Source: Cryptomeria japonica (Eukaryota > Streptophyta > Pinopsida > Cupressales > Cupressaceae). Taken from it: a stretch of DNA of 64,000 nucleotides. The first letter of the stretch is position 1. Each line of letters starts with the position of its first letter. Shown here one piece after another: positions 11,418 through 22,641 of this stretch. The notes beneath the pieces were generated by a model. The model was not told where the DNA came from. It did not search any database and was given only the letters and a program-made list of their open reading frames with translations. The stretch is taken from assembly GCF_030272615.1 (NCBI RefSeq), contig NC_081412.1, positions 24,613,860 to 24,677,859 of the forward strand, given 5' to 3'. The position numbers were made by a program, and so were the translations under genes.

Positions 11418-12124
11418 TATTCATACATGATAGCTTCAGTAAGATAAATGATTGAATGAGAGATAAATGAAGTATCTCATTCAATCATCTATCTCATCGA
11501 TAGACTATAATAGACTTCACTTATTATTCCTTTGTTCTATCATATGATATTACTATTATAATTGCTCTCCTTATATATATGGTGCATTATTGGTTTTACT
11601 GATTATAATCATACAAATTGATGTTAAATTTATGATCATGCTAGGATCGTATTTCACGATATGTGTTAATATATAAACATTGCAATCTAATAATAAATAG
11701 TAACCTTGATATCCTGATTGTTATCGGCCTTCATTGTTAATGCCATCGATTAGTTATCGAATTTCATTGTTAATGTCACCGATTAGTTATCAGACTTCAT
11801 TGTTACACATTGACACTGATTAATATCGGCATTAGATTGGTTACGTATTGCAAATGAAAAGGCACGATCAAGTGGCATCTTGATCGACCATGTCTAATAG
11901 ACATGTCCGATCAAGGTGTCACTTGATCATCCCTATTTTTTATATATACCGATCGATGATAAATGGAGAAGACATCGAAATCATTAATGCTCTATCTCCA
12001 CCTGCAATACACAAAATATAATTAATCACCAGAACAATTGTATTGTGATAAATATTTACATTGAAATACAAAAACATTATATATATACCTTGATCGTTGA
12101 ATTGGAATTCGAAAAATATTTACA
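11418..12124 (+). repeat. Copia-1 5' LTR
   Basis: It matches 16732-17471 throughout. Its first bases read TATTCATACATG where the 3' LTR has TGTTGATACATG, so the 5' terminal TG has mutated; it ends in ...TTTACA. A TATA-like run (ccttatatatatgg, near 11570) could be its promoter. It holds fewer copies of the ~30-bp ttcattgttaatgccaccga repeat than the 3' LTR, which accounts for the length difference (707 versus 740 bp). Confidence 0.93.
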
Positions 12125-12136
12125 TGGTATCAAAGC
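12125..12136 (+). promoter_or_regulatory. Copia-1 primer-binding site
   Basis: TGGTATCAAAGC directly follows the 5' LTR and differs by one base from TGGTATCAGAGC, the usual complement of the initiator-tRNA-Met 3' end in plant retroelements. Confidence 0.9.
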
Positions 12137-12215
12137 GCCGGTAGATCGAACCCGCGACTTTCAAATTTTGTGAAAAATTCAAGTCAAGAATATATCTAAC
12201 ATCGCATTTCTCCAA

Positions 12216-13090
12216 ATGGCCAACACTATTAGATTTGAGGATAGGCTCGAAGGAGGTGACAATTTCTCAGCATGGAAGTTCAAAATTAAGATGATTCTAA
12301 GAGAGAATAAAGTTGAATCATTTGTAAAAGCTGAATCTAAAGAACCTGAGAACCAACCTGACAAAACGACATGGATCGAAGGCAAAGAAAAAGCCATAAA
12401 AATCATAGTTGATTGGGTGAGGATTAATATTATGCCTATCATAAAGAAATATGAGACGGCCTACCATATGTTTAAAGCACTTGAAAATTCATTTGAGATA
12501 TCCAATGCAAGTAGAACCTTGGCCTTAAAAAGAGAAATAAATCATATAAGTATGATCAAAGGGGAGTCAGTCAATGCCTACTTCATGCGAATATCATCCC
12601 TAAGGGATGAACTAGCAACACTTGGATATGAGATCCAAAGCAAAGAGTTAACATTTGTTGCCCTAGATGGGTTGCCTAGTATATGGGAAATGTTCATCCA
12701 AGGTATCAGTGCAAGGGCTAAATATCCAAAATTTGAGAGGCTAAGAGCATATTGTCTTCAAGAAGAGTCAAGGTTAAATAAGAAAGGGATCAAACAAAAG
12801 AATATAGATGAAGATCTCCAAGTCCTAAATACGAACTCCAATAAGAAAAGCAAGAAGAAACAATTTAAGAAGAGGAAATGTCATCAAGGTAAGAATACCT
12901 TCAAGAACGATCTCTCCCATATTCAATGCTACAGGTGTGACAAATTCAGGCACTATGTTGCAAAATGTCCTGAAAGGGATAAACAACAAGCTACATTTGC
13001 CAAAGCTGAAAAATCAAAGGGAGAATATGACTCTGAGAAATATGTACTCTACTCAGCACTTTCAAACCAAGCATCAAACAAAGCTAACTC
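12216..13090 (+). pseudogene. Copia-1 gag
   Basis: The frame starts at the first ATG after the primer site (MANTIRFEDRLEGGDNFSAW, the gag start style of plant copia elements) and stays open for about 290 codons. It encodes the capsid-like domain (UBN2 type; 'LEGGDNFSAWKFKIKMILREN' region) and one zinc knuckle of CX2CX4HX4C form (CYRCDKFRHYVAKC, from residue 238). Gag would package element RNA in cytoplasmic particles. The frame is lost at about 13125, inside the protease active-site region. Confidence 0.9.
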
Positions 13091-14435
13091 ATGGTTGATC
13101 GACAATGGCTCATCCAGACAACTACAGGGTTTAGAGAAGTGTTAGACTCCATGATAGAGGAGACTAATGAAGAAGTGACAATCAGAGATGACTCTGCATA
13201 TCCAGTCAGAGGAATTGGAACCTGCACCATCAGACTAAAGTCAAGCTTATCATTACAGCTTACAGGAGTACTATATGTCCCAAACATCAAGAGGAATTTA
13301 GTCTCCATCTCAACACTAGAGGATAATGGGTATAGGGTGACCTTCATGGACAACAAAGTATTGGCTTGGCCAAAGAATTCGTCCATTAAGAAAGCCAAAA
13401 CCATTGGTCAAAGACAAGGCTACCTTTATGAGCTGTTCACAAAGCCCAACCTAGCCCTAATCCATGAAGTTGCAGATGCTAATGAAGTTTGGCATAGAAG
13501 ACTAGGGCACTTGAATTTCAGATCTTTATCATCTATGGAAAACCTTGTCACAGATTACCCAAGTTAAAGTAGTATCATTCAAGGGCATGCAAGGGATGTT
13601 CCCTAGGTAAAATTACCAAGGGTTCTTTTCAAAATAGTACTAGGAAAACAAGTAATGTTTTAGAATTAGTCCACTCTAATGTATGTGGACCTATGTCTGT
13701 ACCCTCTTTAGGAGGACTTTTGTATTATGTAATATTTATGGATGACTGCTCTAGAAAGACTTGGATCTACTTTCTAAAATATAAAGAATCAGAAGAGATC
13801 CTTAATAGGTTCAAAGAATTTAAATCACTAACATAAAACTCCTCAAGAAATAAAGTTAAAACCTTAAGAACTAACAATGGGGGGGAATGCACCTCAAATC
13901 TGTTTAAGGATTTTTGTAAACATGTTGGGAGAGGGAGCTTACTATACCTTATAATCCTCAACAAAATGGGGTAGCTGAGAGGAAAAATAGGACAATTGTA
14001 GAAGCTTCCAAAGCTATGCTCCTTGATCAAAACCTAAATACCAATCTTTGGGTAGAAGCCACCAGCACTGTTGTGTATATACAAAATAGATGTCCTCACT
14101 CTCATATTGAAGACAAAACCCCTGAGGAAGTTTTTACTAAAACAAAGCTAGATATCAGCCATCTTAGGATATTTGGGTGCCCTGTTTATATTCATGTACC
14201 TAAAGAGAAAAGGTCAAAACTAGAGCCTTCTAGAAAAAGGGGAATACTTGTTAGGTATAGTGAAACCTCCAAGGCTTACAGAATCTATATACCTAGTCAA
14301 AGGCATGTTGAACTTAGTAGGGATGTAATTTTTGAAGAAGACTTAGCCTTCAAAAGAGCCCAAAATTCCATGGAACTTGAAGTCCATGTTCCTGCCCCTA
14401 GCATAGATGAAGATCTTGCCCCTGAGCTTTAGAGG
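13085..14435 (+). pseudogene. Copia-1 protease and integrase region
   Basis: The protease start reads SWLIDNGSSRQL (family pattern W-IDSGAS-H), with D-N-G in place of D-S-G and a frameshift just after. The GAG-pre-integrase zinc domain follows (NEVWHRRLGHLNFRSL, near 13485). The integrase core shows IFMDDCSRK near 13735, then TNNGGE near 13870 where the family has DNGGE, and NPQQNGVAERKNR near 13950. The conserved FGCPVY motif is near 14173. Stops at 13565 and 13834 and at least two frame changes near 13570 and 13925 make it non-functional. Confidence 0.88.
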
Positions 14436-16153
14436 GAGAATCTTGAGGAAAATGAAGGTGAGATTCAAAAACCACCTAGAGAAAATCTCAAGAAAAGACC
14501 AGTATGGGCCACCAAAACTATAGAAGAAGCTTAGAAGTATGCTGCCCCTTTAGGAACCTTCAGAGAAAGAAAAAGGCCTAATAAATTCACTAGCTATGTT
14601 TCCCTCATGAATGATCTTTCAAAAGCTGAACCTACCAATGTATCAGATGCACTTAAACATCAAGTATGGAAGAATGCCATGTCTGAGGAATATCAGTCAT
14701 TTATGAAAAATGATGTTTGGGAGATTGTTCCTAGGCCAGATGGAAAATATGTAGTTTCCTCCAAATGGATTTTCAAGATCAAACATGATGTAGATAGAAG
14801 CATTGAGAAACACAAGGCCAGATTTGTAGCCAGAGGGTTCTCACAAAAGGAAGGAATTGATTATGAAGAAACTTTTGCACTTGTAGCCAGATACACCTTA
14901 GTAAGAGCAGTCTTAGCCATTGCAGCAGCAAAGGGATGGAAAGTACATCAGATGGATGTAAAGACATCATTCCTTAATGGAAAGATTGTAGAAGTAGTAT
15001 ATCTAGAGAAACCTGAAGGGTTTCAGAATCATGATGCAAAGTATCATGTGTGTAGATTGAAGAAAGATCTTTATGGGCTTAAACAGGCTCCCAGGGTCTG
15101 GTATGAAAGAATTGACACTTATCTCACAGAGCTAGGCTTCTGAAAGAATGATGTAGATCCAAATCTCTACTATAAGCAAGACAAAGGTGATATGCTGATA
15201 TTGATTCTATATGTTAATGATTTGCTAATCACAGGAGAAGATCACCTCATAGATCAGTGAAAGAAAGACCTTGTTAAAGAATTTGACATGAAGGACTTAG
15301 GACTCCTTCATTACTTTCTAGGATTGGAAGTATGGCAGAATTCTAATGGCATTGTACTAAACCAAGGTAAGTATACGTTGGACATTTTAAAGAGATTTGG
15401 AATGTTGAACTGTAGACCTATGACTTCTTTGATGGAAACAAACCGTCATAAACTTAAGGAAGCAGCAGTAGAATCACAACCCATAGATCCTACTCTATAC
15501 ATCCAAATGATTGGGTTCCTAATGTATCTAGTAAATACGAGCCCAGATATCTACTATGCAGTTAATGCTTTGAGTCAGTTTATGTGTGATCCAAAGGAGA
15601 TACACCTGGTAGCAGTAAAACATATCATGAGATACCTACAAGGTACTCTAAAGCTTGGTCTCAAGTATGAGAGAGTTGATCTGATTTTACACGGATTCAC
15701 AGATTCAGATTGGGCTGGAAGTGTAACTGACAAGAAAAACACTTTGGGATGTTGTTTTAGTTTAGGTTCATCCATGATAGCCTGGATCAGTAGAAAGCAC
15801 TCATTAGTAGCACAGAGTTCCACTGAGGCCGAATACATTGCAGCTTCCATGGCTGCTCGAGAGGCAATATGGCTTAGGAAGTTGCTTGTGGGATTATTCG
15901 GTGAACCAATGAAACCTATAGTTATTCATTGTGAAACTAGAGTTGCATAAAACTTTCAGCGAATCTGGTGTTTCAGGACAGATCCAAGCATATTGAGATT
16001 CCTTACCATTATGTGTGAGATATGGTAGACACGAATGTGATCCAGTTGGAATACATTTGTACAGGAGATCAGACAACAAATATTCTTACCAAACCACTTT
16101 CCAGAGTGAAGGTTGAGCACTTTAGAAAAGGTCTTGCTATGATTGAAAGGTAA
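14436..16153 (+). pseudogene. Copia-1 reverse transcriptase and RNase H
   Basis: A stop at 14430 interrupts the polyprotein. The reverse transcriptase resumes with VWKNAMSEEYQSFMKND, HQMDVKTSFLNG (catalytic Asp) and DLYGLKQAPRVWYER. A stop at 15141 and then ILYVNDLLITG (near 15205) follow, where the second catalytic Asp pair is N-D rather than D-D. RNase H carries FTDSDWAG, SSTEAEYIA and a damaged HCDNQ region (HCETRVA, stop at 15948), continuing out of frame to ILTKPLSRVKVEHFRKGLAM and a final TAA at 16151. Confidence 0.9.
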
Positions 16154-16254
16154 TTTGCTTTGTAATCTGTACTTATATATTAATAAGATGTTTAATGTGT
16201 AAACTTCTTTGTCGTGTTATGACTTTTATGGGCTCCACCCCCTGTGTACATTTC

Positions 16255-16625
16255 TAAGAGGTGACGATCTCTCAGATAATGAACACTTGTATGAAGACAT
16301 TATAAGGTGACGATCTTATAATGATCAAACTAGATATCATGTGTGATTCCTGGTATGTCATGGATGTGTCATGATTATATTGTGGTAAAGACATTTGAAA
16401 ATGTCAGTGCACATACCACAATTTGGATAAAGTGAGGGTTTAATTATTCTCATGCATTTATCCTTAGTATTGCTTGCTTTGCAATACTGATATCACGTGC
16501 TTAGGTGATATCTTGTCATCACAAGTTAATGTGGTCAACTTGTTGTATCACGTGCTTAGGTAATATGACTTCTTGTATCACGTGTTTAGGTGATACTTCA
16601 TGTCACATGTTTTAGGCGATATGAT
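16255..16625 (+). promoter_or_regulatory. Hairpin-rich 3' UTR of Copia-1
   Basis: Between the pol stop and the polypurine tract lie consecutive inverted repeats. AGAG/CTCT (16257-16272) and CATTATAAG/CTTATAATG (16298-16323) both enclose the identical loop GTGACGAT. ATTGTGGTA/TACCACAAT (16379-16422) encloses GACATT/AATGTC. AGTATTGC/GCAATACT is at 16466-16488, GATATCAC/GTGATATC with loop GTGCTTAG at 16489-16512, ACAAGTT/AACTTGT at 16521-16543, TATCAC/GTAATA with loop GTGCTTAG at 16546-16565, and GTATCAC/GTGATAC with loop GTGTTTAG at 16575-16596. A degenerate copy is at about 16600-16622. Loops recur on different stems. Function unknown; packaging or RNA stability are possibilities only. Confidence 0.8.
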
Positions 16626-16717
16626 CCTTTGGAGAGTGAGATTATAAAACTACATAAGGAATATTGATCAACATGAGAAATGTGATGCTAGATATGTTGT
16701 TTTTCAATCAACTTCCT

Positions 16718-16731
16718 GAGCTAAGAGGGAG
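16718..16731 (+). promoter_or_regulatory. Copia-1 polypurine tract
   Basis: Purine-rich gagctaagagggag lies directly before the 3' LTR start TGTTGATACATG and is the expected primer for plus-strand DNA synthesis. Confidence 0.85.
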
Positions 16732-17471
16732 TGTTGATACATGATAGCTTCGGTAAGATAAATGATTGAATGAGAGATAAATGAAGTCTCTCATTCAATC
16801 ATCTATCTCATCGATAGACTATAATAGACTTCACTTATTATTCCTTTGTTCTATCATCTGATATTACTATTATAATTGCTCTCTTTATATAAATGGTGCA
16901 TTATCGGTTTTACCGATTATAATCATATAAACTGATGTTAAATTTATGATCATCCTAGGATCGTATTTCACGATCTGTGTTAATATATAAACATTGCAAT
17001 CTAACAATAAACAGTAACCTTGATATCCCGATTGTTATATGACTTCATTGTTAATGCCACCGATTAGTTATCGAGCTTCATTGTTAATGCCACTGATTAC
17101 TTATTGGGTTTCATTGTTAATACCATCGATTAGTTATCGGACTTCATTGTTACGCATTGACACTGATTAATATTGGTATTAGATTGGTTATGTATTGCAA
17201 ATGAAAAGGCACGATCAAGTGGAATCTTGATCGGCCATGTCTAATAGACATGTCCGATCAAGGTGTCACTTGATCGTCCCTATTTTTTTTATATACCGAT
17301 CAATGATAAATGGAGAAGACATCGAAATTATTAATGCTCTATCATCACCTATAATACACAGAATATAATTAATCACCAGAACAATTATATTGTGATAAAC
17401 ATTTACATTGAAATACAACAACATTATATATATACCTTGATCATTGAATTGGAATTTGAAAAACATTTACA
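16732..17471 (+). repeat. Copia-1 3' LTR
   Basis: 740 bp, TGTTGATACATG...TTTACA, followed by the TGCCC duplication at 17472. It contains an extended run of the ~30-bp ttcattgttaatgcca repeat at about 17044-17150 compared with the 5' LTR. Confidence 0.95.
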
Positions 17472-18148
17472 TGCCCAACAAGAAGATAATAGGTCTTCAT
17501 CCAAAAAAACTTTTGTCCAAGCTGATCCCGCTGTAGCCTTTTGTCCAAGCTTTATCCAAAAAACCTCTGCCATCTTTAGATCCTTGGGTCTAAAAATCTC
17601 ACCAATTTGGTTTCACTATCATTTGGGGCAGGATATTGTGGTATAGTACATTTGAACAATAATGATGGGAAAGAGATTGGGTTGGTTGGGTTGGTTTTGG
17701 CATTGAAATAAGCTACGTTTGGAAGTGGGAGTTTTGGCTTTTCCTGTGGTGGGTTTGCAATTAGAGAGCTTGGGAAGGAAGACTTTTAGAGGTGTACGGG
17801 CCACAAATCTGGCATTAGCCCTAAACTTGTGAATGCACATTAGCTGCTGACGCCATTTGCTTTTGGCTATGTCCTCCCAAGTTACAATAAATTATATATC
17901 TTAGTATCACTGTACTTGGCTATTTCCTGTCAAGTTACAATAAATTATATACATTAGTATCATTGTACTTGACACACAACTGTCCTTGCACCAGTAGGGT
18001 ATGACTCTCGACGTTCCCGCACATTGGGAGGCACAAAAGGAGCATGCCTAGTGTAACCTGGACACTCGAATGCGCTTGTGATGTTGGTTTGTGCCCACAA
18101 TGAAACATTGACAACTTTGACAACAGCTGAGAAACTTTTACATCTTTT
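17472..18148. other. Spacer between Copia-1 and Copia-2
   Basis: Continues the target DNA of Copia-1. It includes an imperfect ~55-bp tandem duplication at about 17866-17972 (cccaagttacaataaattat and gtcaagttacaataaattat) and an exon-like minus-strand frame at 17969-18126. Otherwise nothing is identified. Confidence 0.5.
17969..18126 (-). pseudogene. Exon-like fragment of an unidentified gene
   Basis: On the minus strand a candidate exon runs from an acceptor (tttctcag, before 18126) to a donor (gtacaatg, after 17969). It is exactly 2 nt plus 52 sense codons, with no stop and balanced protein-like composition: VVNVSLWAQTNI..., a Cys-Pro-Gly-Tyr segment, HAPFVPPNVRERRE and TGARTVVCQ. I do not recognise the protein. 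It may be a captured or leftover host exon cut off by the Copia-2 insertion 23 bp upstream. Confidence 0.4.
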
Positions 18149-19353
18149 TGTTGGCCATTTGGTGGAATTGATTATGTGTTGCATTGATGTTTTGTCATTG
18201 ATGTCAACACTAGTTGTTTGGATGCTTTACTGACACCCTTCTGGTCTCGGTAGGTTAAGTGGTTTCTGTTTAACTTGGATTTGGCATGATCCGACAGGCT
18301 CCGGTATAGTCTCATGATAGAATTGACATGTTCATGATACTAATAATCATATTTGGTCAGTTGGTTTTGGTCTGGGGATTGGATGCTATCCTGCTTGCTT
18401 AGAAGATTGGTTTCTGGTTCCGATGAGGGTTTCACCAGTAGAGATTTTAGTGGAATCTTTGATGAATTGCATAAGTAGTGTTGGTGCAGCTTCTGATGGA
18501 GTTTCAAGATGATGTTGGTGATTATGTTCGAGACTTGGCGGTTGGAGATCATTGCTAAAGCGTGTGGACCTATACTTGGTCCCGGTTGATCTAGGTTATG
18601 GACCGACTTTAATGTAACATGTAGATAAGACCTATTGATGTATTTTTGGGATGTCTTATGTGTTGATATTACTTGTTTGGTCTAAGGCTGACATTGTTTG
18701 TAACTATGTAATTAGTTTATTGTCTGGTGGCGACGTGATTGTTTATGGTCGAGGGTTTGTATATATAGATGTAATATCTCATTGTAGATCATCATGGCTA
18801 ATGTATGAGGTCATGGTCAAGGAATGTAATGTGCGAATAATGTAATATCATTCAGGTAGAGGAGTTGGTCAATCATTAGAGATCAAATTGGGTGTATGTA
18901 AGATGATTTAGTCCTCCAGTATTGAGCTTAACTGAAACTGTACTCAGGCATAGGAGGTGCTATCTTTTGCAGTTCAACACTTCTTCGTATTGTAGTCTGG
19001 ATTTATATGTAGTCAGTGAGACTCCTTTTGTGATGAGCAATGTGCTCTAGGCTATTAGCCTTCCTGGAAGTGTAGGCCCCTTCATTCTAATTCACATACT
19101 TACTACAAAATTATTATCTGACTATGGGTAGGCTTCCCACCGTGGTTTTTCCCTTTACCGAGTTTTCCATGTTCAATTCTTGGTGTTGTGTGGATGGATT
19201 TTATTCTATGATTATTGTTTATAACTACTATTCCGGTATTATTGTTTTGGGTTCTGGTATTAAATTTTAATTGCTGAATATTTCTATAATCTATGATAAC
19301 TAATTCACCCCCCCCTCTCTCAGTTGTCTTCCAGTTATTTGAACTGTTTAACA
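18149..19353 (+). repeat. Copia-2 5' LTR
   Basis: 1205 bp, TGTTGGCCATTTGG...GTTTAACA, matching 37010-37068 plus 44493-45631. It holds a C-rich run (cacccccccc near 19307) just before its end, as the LTRs of families C and D also do at their C-rich ends. Confidence 0.92.
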
Positions 19354-19355
19354 AT

Positions 19356-19367
19356 TGGTATCAGAGC
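19356..19367 (+). promoter_or_regulatory. Copia-2 primer-binding site
   Basis: TGGTATCAGAGC two bases after the 5' LTR, the standard initiator-tRNA-Met complement. Confidence 0.95.
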
Positions 19368-19411
19368 TTTGGTCCTCTCTATAGAAAGCTTAACCTCTTG
19401 AGGAAGATCCT

Positions 19412-20377
19412 ATGGCGACTAATAGTTCAAGTTTATCTAGTTCTTCTATAGCTATCTTTTGAAGGGATATTCCAAGGCTTGATGGAACAAATTACACAGT
19501 ATGGAAGATTCAGATGGAGTCTCATCTGAGATGTCTTGGCAAGGAGATTTGGGAGATCACACAGAATGGTGTCACACCCTTTAATCTGGGATCTGGCAAT
19601 CCTCCTCCAACAAACTTGGAGAAGGAGCTTGAGAATGATTGTAGAGAAAGAGAAGCCCTCTTGTGTGCACTTTCTGATAAGCAAATAATGGGATTAATCA
19701 ACAAATCATCTGGAAAGGCTATATGAGATAAATTGGAGACTCTGAATGAAGGTAACCCTACAGTGAAGATTGCTAAACTTGATGGTTACCCGGTGAGATA
19801 TGAAAACCTGAAGATGGAAGAAGATGAAAGGATTACTGCATTCATGGAAAGGGTAAATGAGATTGTTATGGGAATTCAATGTTGTGGTGGAACTCTGAGC
19901 GAAGATGAAATTGTTTCTAAAGTTCTGAGAGCCTTACCACCGGCTTACAAAATGAAGGCTACTGCTATTTTTGAGTTGAGAACAATGGATAGTACATCTA
20001 TCAACAAAGATACTTTGGTTGGGAAAATATCTGCTTTTGAGCTTGAGGAATTTGGACCTTCTAGAGTTGTGAAGACTGAACTTGCTTTTCATGTATCTAC
20101 ATTTGCAACCAGTAAGAAAGATTGGAAAGCTTTATATGCAAAAGAGTTAGAAGATATGAAGAGAGAAGATGATGAATTTGAACAACTTGAAGCACTATTT
20201 TCTAGAAGAGTACCGAAAGGACCGACAGGAAGTAAGTATGAAGGAAAACCACCTTTTAAATGTTTTGCATGTAATAAGATTGGTCATTTTGCATCTAGAT
20301 GTCTTGAAAGGATTTCAAGATTTGAAGAAAGAGTTAAAAGATCATTTAAGCCTAACCTTGGATTAGAACAAATATAG
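19412..20377 (+). pseudogene. Copia-2 gag
   Basis: The ATG at 19412 begins MATNSSSLSSSSIAIF, then a stop (19460), then RDIPRLDGTNYTVWK, the usual N-terminal capsid motif of copia gag. The UBN2 domain continues through ALSDKQIMGLINK, a second stop at 19724 (where the family has a Trp codon) and MEEDERITAFMERVNEIV. One zinc knuckle, CFACNKIGHFASRC, lies near 20263. The frame ends at 20375 with a stop after LGLEQI. Three stops without frameshifts suggest point-mutation decay. Confidence 0.88.
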
Positions 20378-20498
20378 ATTAAATAAAAATAGAGACAAAT
20401 CATGCTACATAGCGGATGAGGAAGGCATTATTGATTCAAATGATGAACCGACAAAAGACTCTGCTAGTGGATCCGGCAATGGGAAGGAATGGGTATTC

Positions 20499-20959
20499 TT
20501 GTATATCAAGGAAGATGATCTGGCACTGGAAGAGAATGTACTTGAGGAGAAGGCACTTGCTGCTAAAATTAATGACAAGGATGAATGGGTAATTGATAGT
20601 GGTTGTTCACATCATATGACTGGAGATAAAGGGAAGTTTTTGTCTTTTCAAGAATTTGATGGTGGACTAGTTAGATTTGGAGAAGACAAGGCATGTATGA
20701 TCAAAGGAAAAGGAACTATATCATTGGATGATAAGAACAATGCTATCAATGTTTATTATGTTGAAGGTTTGAAGCATAGTCTTTTGAGCATAGGATAATG
20801 GTAGATAAGGGATTTCAGTTACAATTCAAGGATGGAAAATGCAAAATCATTAACAGATCTGGCTTGGAGATTGCAACCAGTACAAAGACAAAAGGTAATA
20901 TATTTCATTTAAACTCCGGTGAGAAGACATGTTTGATTACACAAATTGATGAGAGTTGG
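20499..20959 (+). pseudogene. Copia-2 protease and pre-integrase part (5' portion)
   Basis: The aspartic protease active site is intact as WVIDSGCSHHMTG (near 20586), followed by FGEDKACMIKGKGTISL and VYYVEGLKHSLLSIG. A stop and 1-nt frame change occur at 20796-20800 (SIG then MVDKGFQLQFKDGKCK). The domain stops in mid-sentence at DESW, where Gypsy-A is inserted. The continuation is LCHKRPCH at 26163. Confidence 0.88.
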
Positions 20960-22572
20960 TGGTGCAGGGCACCTAAGTCTCCAAGCATGCAATTTTGGTT
21001 TCTTATAAGTTTTTGTGTTGTCTCTCATGATGTAATAACAGACCAACCATTTGGGACTGAGTAGAGCCATGGTTGAGTTGTCCAAGCTTTTTGTTGTGTC
21101 ATTTGTGTTCAGGATGCTATCAACCTAGGAAGTTGTAATGATAATGTTGATCACATGAGTAGTACTCTAAATTAGAGTCATCATGTAATAGGGGTCTATT
21201 GTATTGTGTTTAGGTCTTCTATAATGTTTGAGGGCCTTTGAGAGTCTTGTGATACACTTGAATGCAAAGTTGCATCCTAAGTGACAAGAAATGTAAAAGT
21301 TGTTGAGCAACATTTTGCAAAAGTTCCATTTTTGGATGTTGGCGTTGGAAGTTGGTTCAACAAACTAAATCATGGACATATAAGCCAAAAAAAACTTCAT
21401 TGTATGGGTTGGAGGATTGAGAATGCAAAAACAAGTTTTTGAGTTGAAAGGAAATCATGTTTTCTTCATTGTTTTGACAATTTTTGTTTGTTTTTGTTGC
21501 ATTGTACGACTCAATATGACCTTGACAGAGGGAATTACTTGTAGGTGATGAAAGGTTAGTGAATCTAATTTTTAATAAGGTATATTAGCAAGTCTAATTG
21601 TGTTTGGTTGCAGAGATCTACTCCATTCTCTGGGACTGGGTGTAAAACCCTTGCAAAGTAGGGTATAAGGGGAAAATGACTCTAACATGAGCATCTATTG
21701 ATGGCACTAGTTGAAAACAAGTGGAATGCTAGGTTAGGGTTTGTACATATGTCTAGAGTAGGTGTTTGTCTTTTTGCAGGCCTTTGTGGAGGAGCTACAA
21801 TGAAACCCTAGGCTCACTGCTAGGAGTTAGTGAGTTAGGACAATAGAAGATGTGCAAATTCTGAGCACATATGGACTGGTAGAAGAGAAATGGACCCATG
21901 GTTGGAAAGCCCTATGAATGCCCTTAAAGAATCCTCAATTTATTTGAGCAGTTGTTTTGACTGGTGAAGGTTTTAAAGAACAAGTTTGTAAGTCACCCGG
22001 GTAGGTCAAAACCCTTGAAATTAGGACAGATTTGGTTCCCATATGTGTACGGTGAACCCAGATGCAAATTTGCAATATTTTTTGTAACCATGAAAAAGGT
22101 ATCCAAATCTATAATTTATTTGTGGCCTTATTTGGGAAGTTTTGAAACTAAGTCCTTAAAACCGCCAAGGGAGGGCTAATTATATTAGGCCTATTTGAGC
22201 CCAGTGGAGACAAAGAGAGGTTAGGAAGGCTTGGCGATGGGTGTGAAGGTGCTTAAACCTCTAAAATACTTCAAAGACACTTTAAATGCATTTTGAACCC
22301 ATTGATTGAGTTGGTGTGTTATGATCCTTGCAGAAGTTGTTGGAGCCTTAGGATTGATGTGAAGAGATTGAGGTGGCAACCTCAACAGGAAGAGTTGATT
22401 GAAAGAGATTAGTAGCTATACCTCGGAGGAAAGTCAAAGTGGATCAAACCCTGGGAGGTCTAGATAGCACAACCCAAGCAAGTACCATTGGATGGGCTTG
22501 AGGAGTTAGAGAGTTGAGTAGGACAAGAAACCAAGAAGGTGAATAGGATTAGCTCCAAGACTCTTTGCATCA
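20960..22572 (+). repeat. Gypsy-A 5' LTR
   Basis: 1613 bp, TGGTGCAGGGCACC...CTTTGCATCA, followed after three bases by the primer site TGGTATTAGAGC (22576-22587). Its last ~680 bp match 25481-26160, where the terminal CA has become TA. Confidence 0.88.
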
Positions 22573-22641
22573 GAGTGGTATTAGAGCTACCCTTTGAAAT
22601 AGTGGTGTATGTGAGACTGTGAAGAATCAAAAGCAAGTTAA

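Larger units (their letters stand above)
11418..17471 (+). mobile_element. Copia-1: full-length Ty1/copia LTR retrotransposon
   Basis: A complete element of about 6.05 kb with LTRs at 11418-12124 and 16732-17471, perfect 5-bp target-site duplications TGCCC (11413-11417 and 17472-17476), a primer-binding site, gag-pol in copia order (gag, protease, integrase, reverse transcriptase, RNase H) and a purine tract before the 3' LTR. The coding region has several stops and frameshifts and the LTRs differ at scattered bases plus one tandem-repeat copy-number change, so it is inactive and not recent. The reverse transcriptase motif reads YVND instead of the usual YVDD. Confidence 0.95.

Noticed and set aside
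19356-19367. Initiator tRNA gene at TGGTATCAGAGC sites
   Set aside because: Only the 12-base complement to the tRNA 3' end is present; these are primer-binding sites after LTRs.
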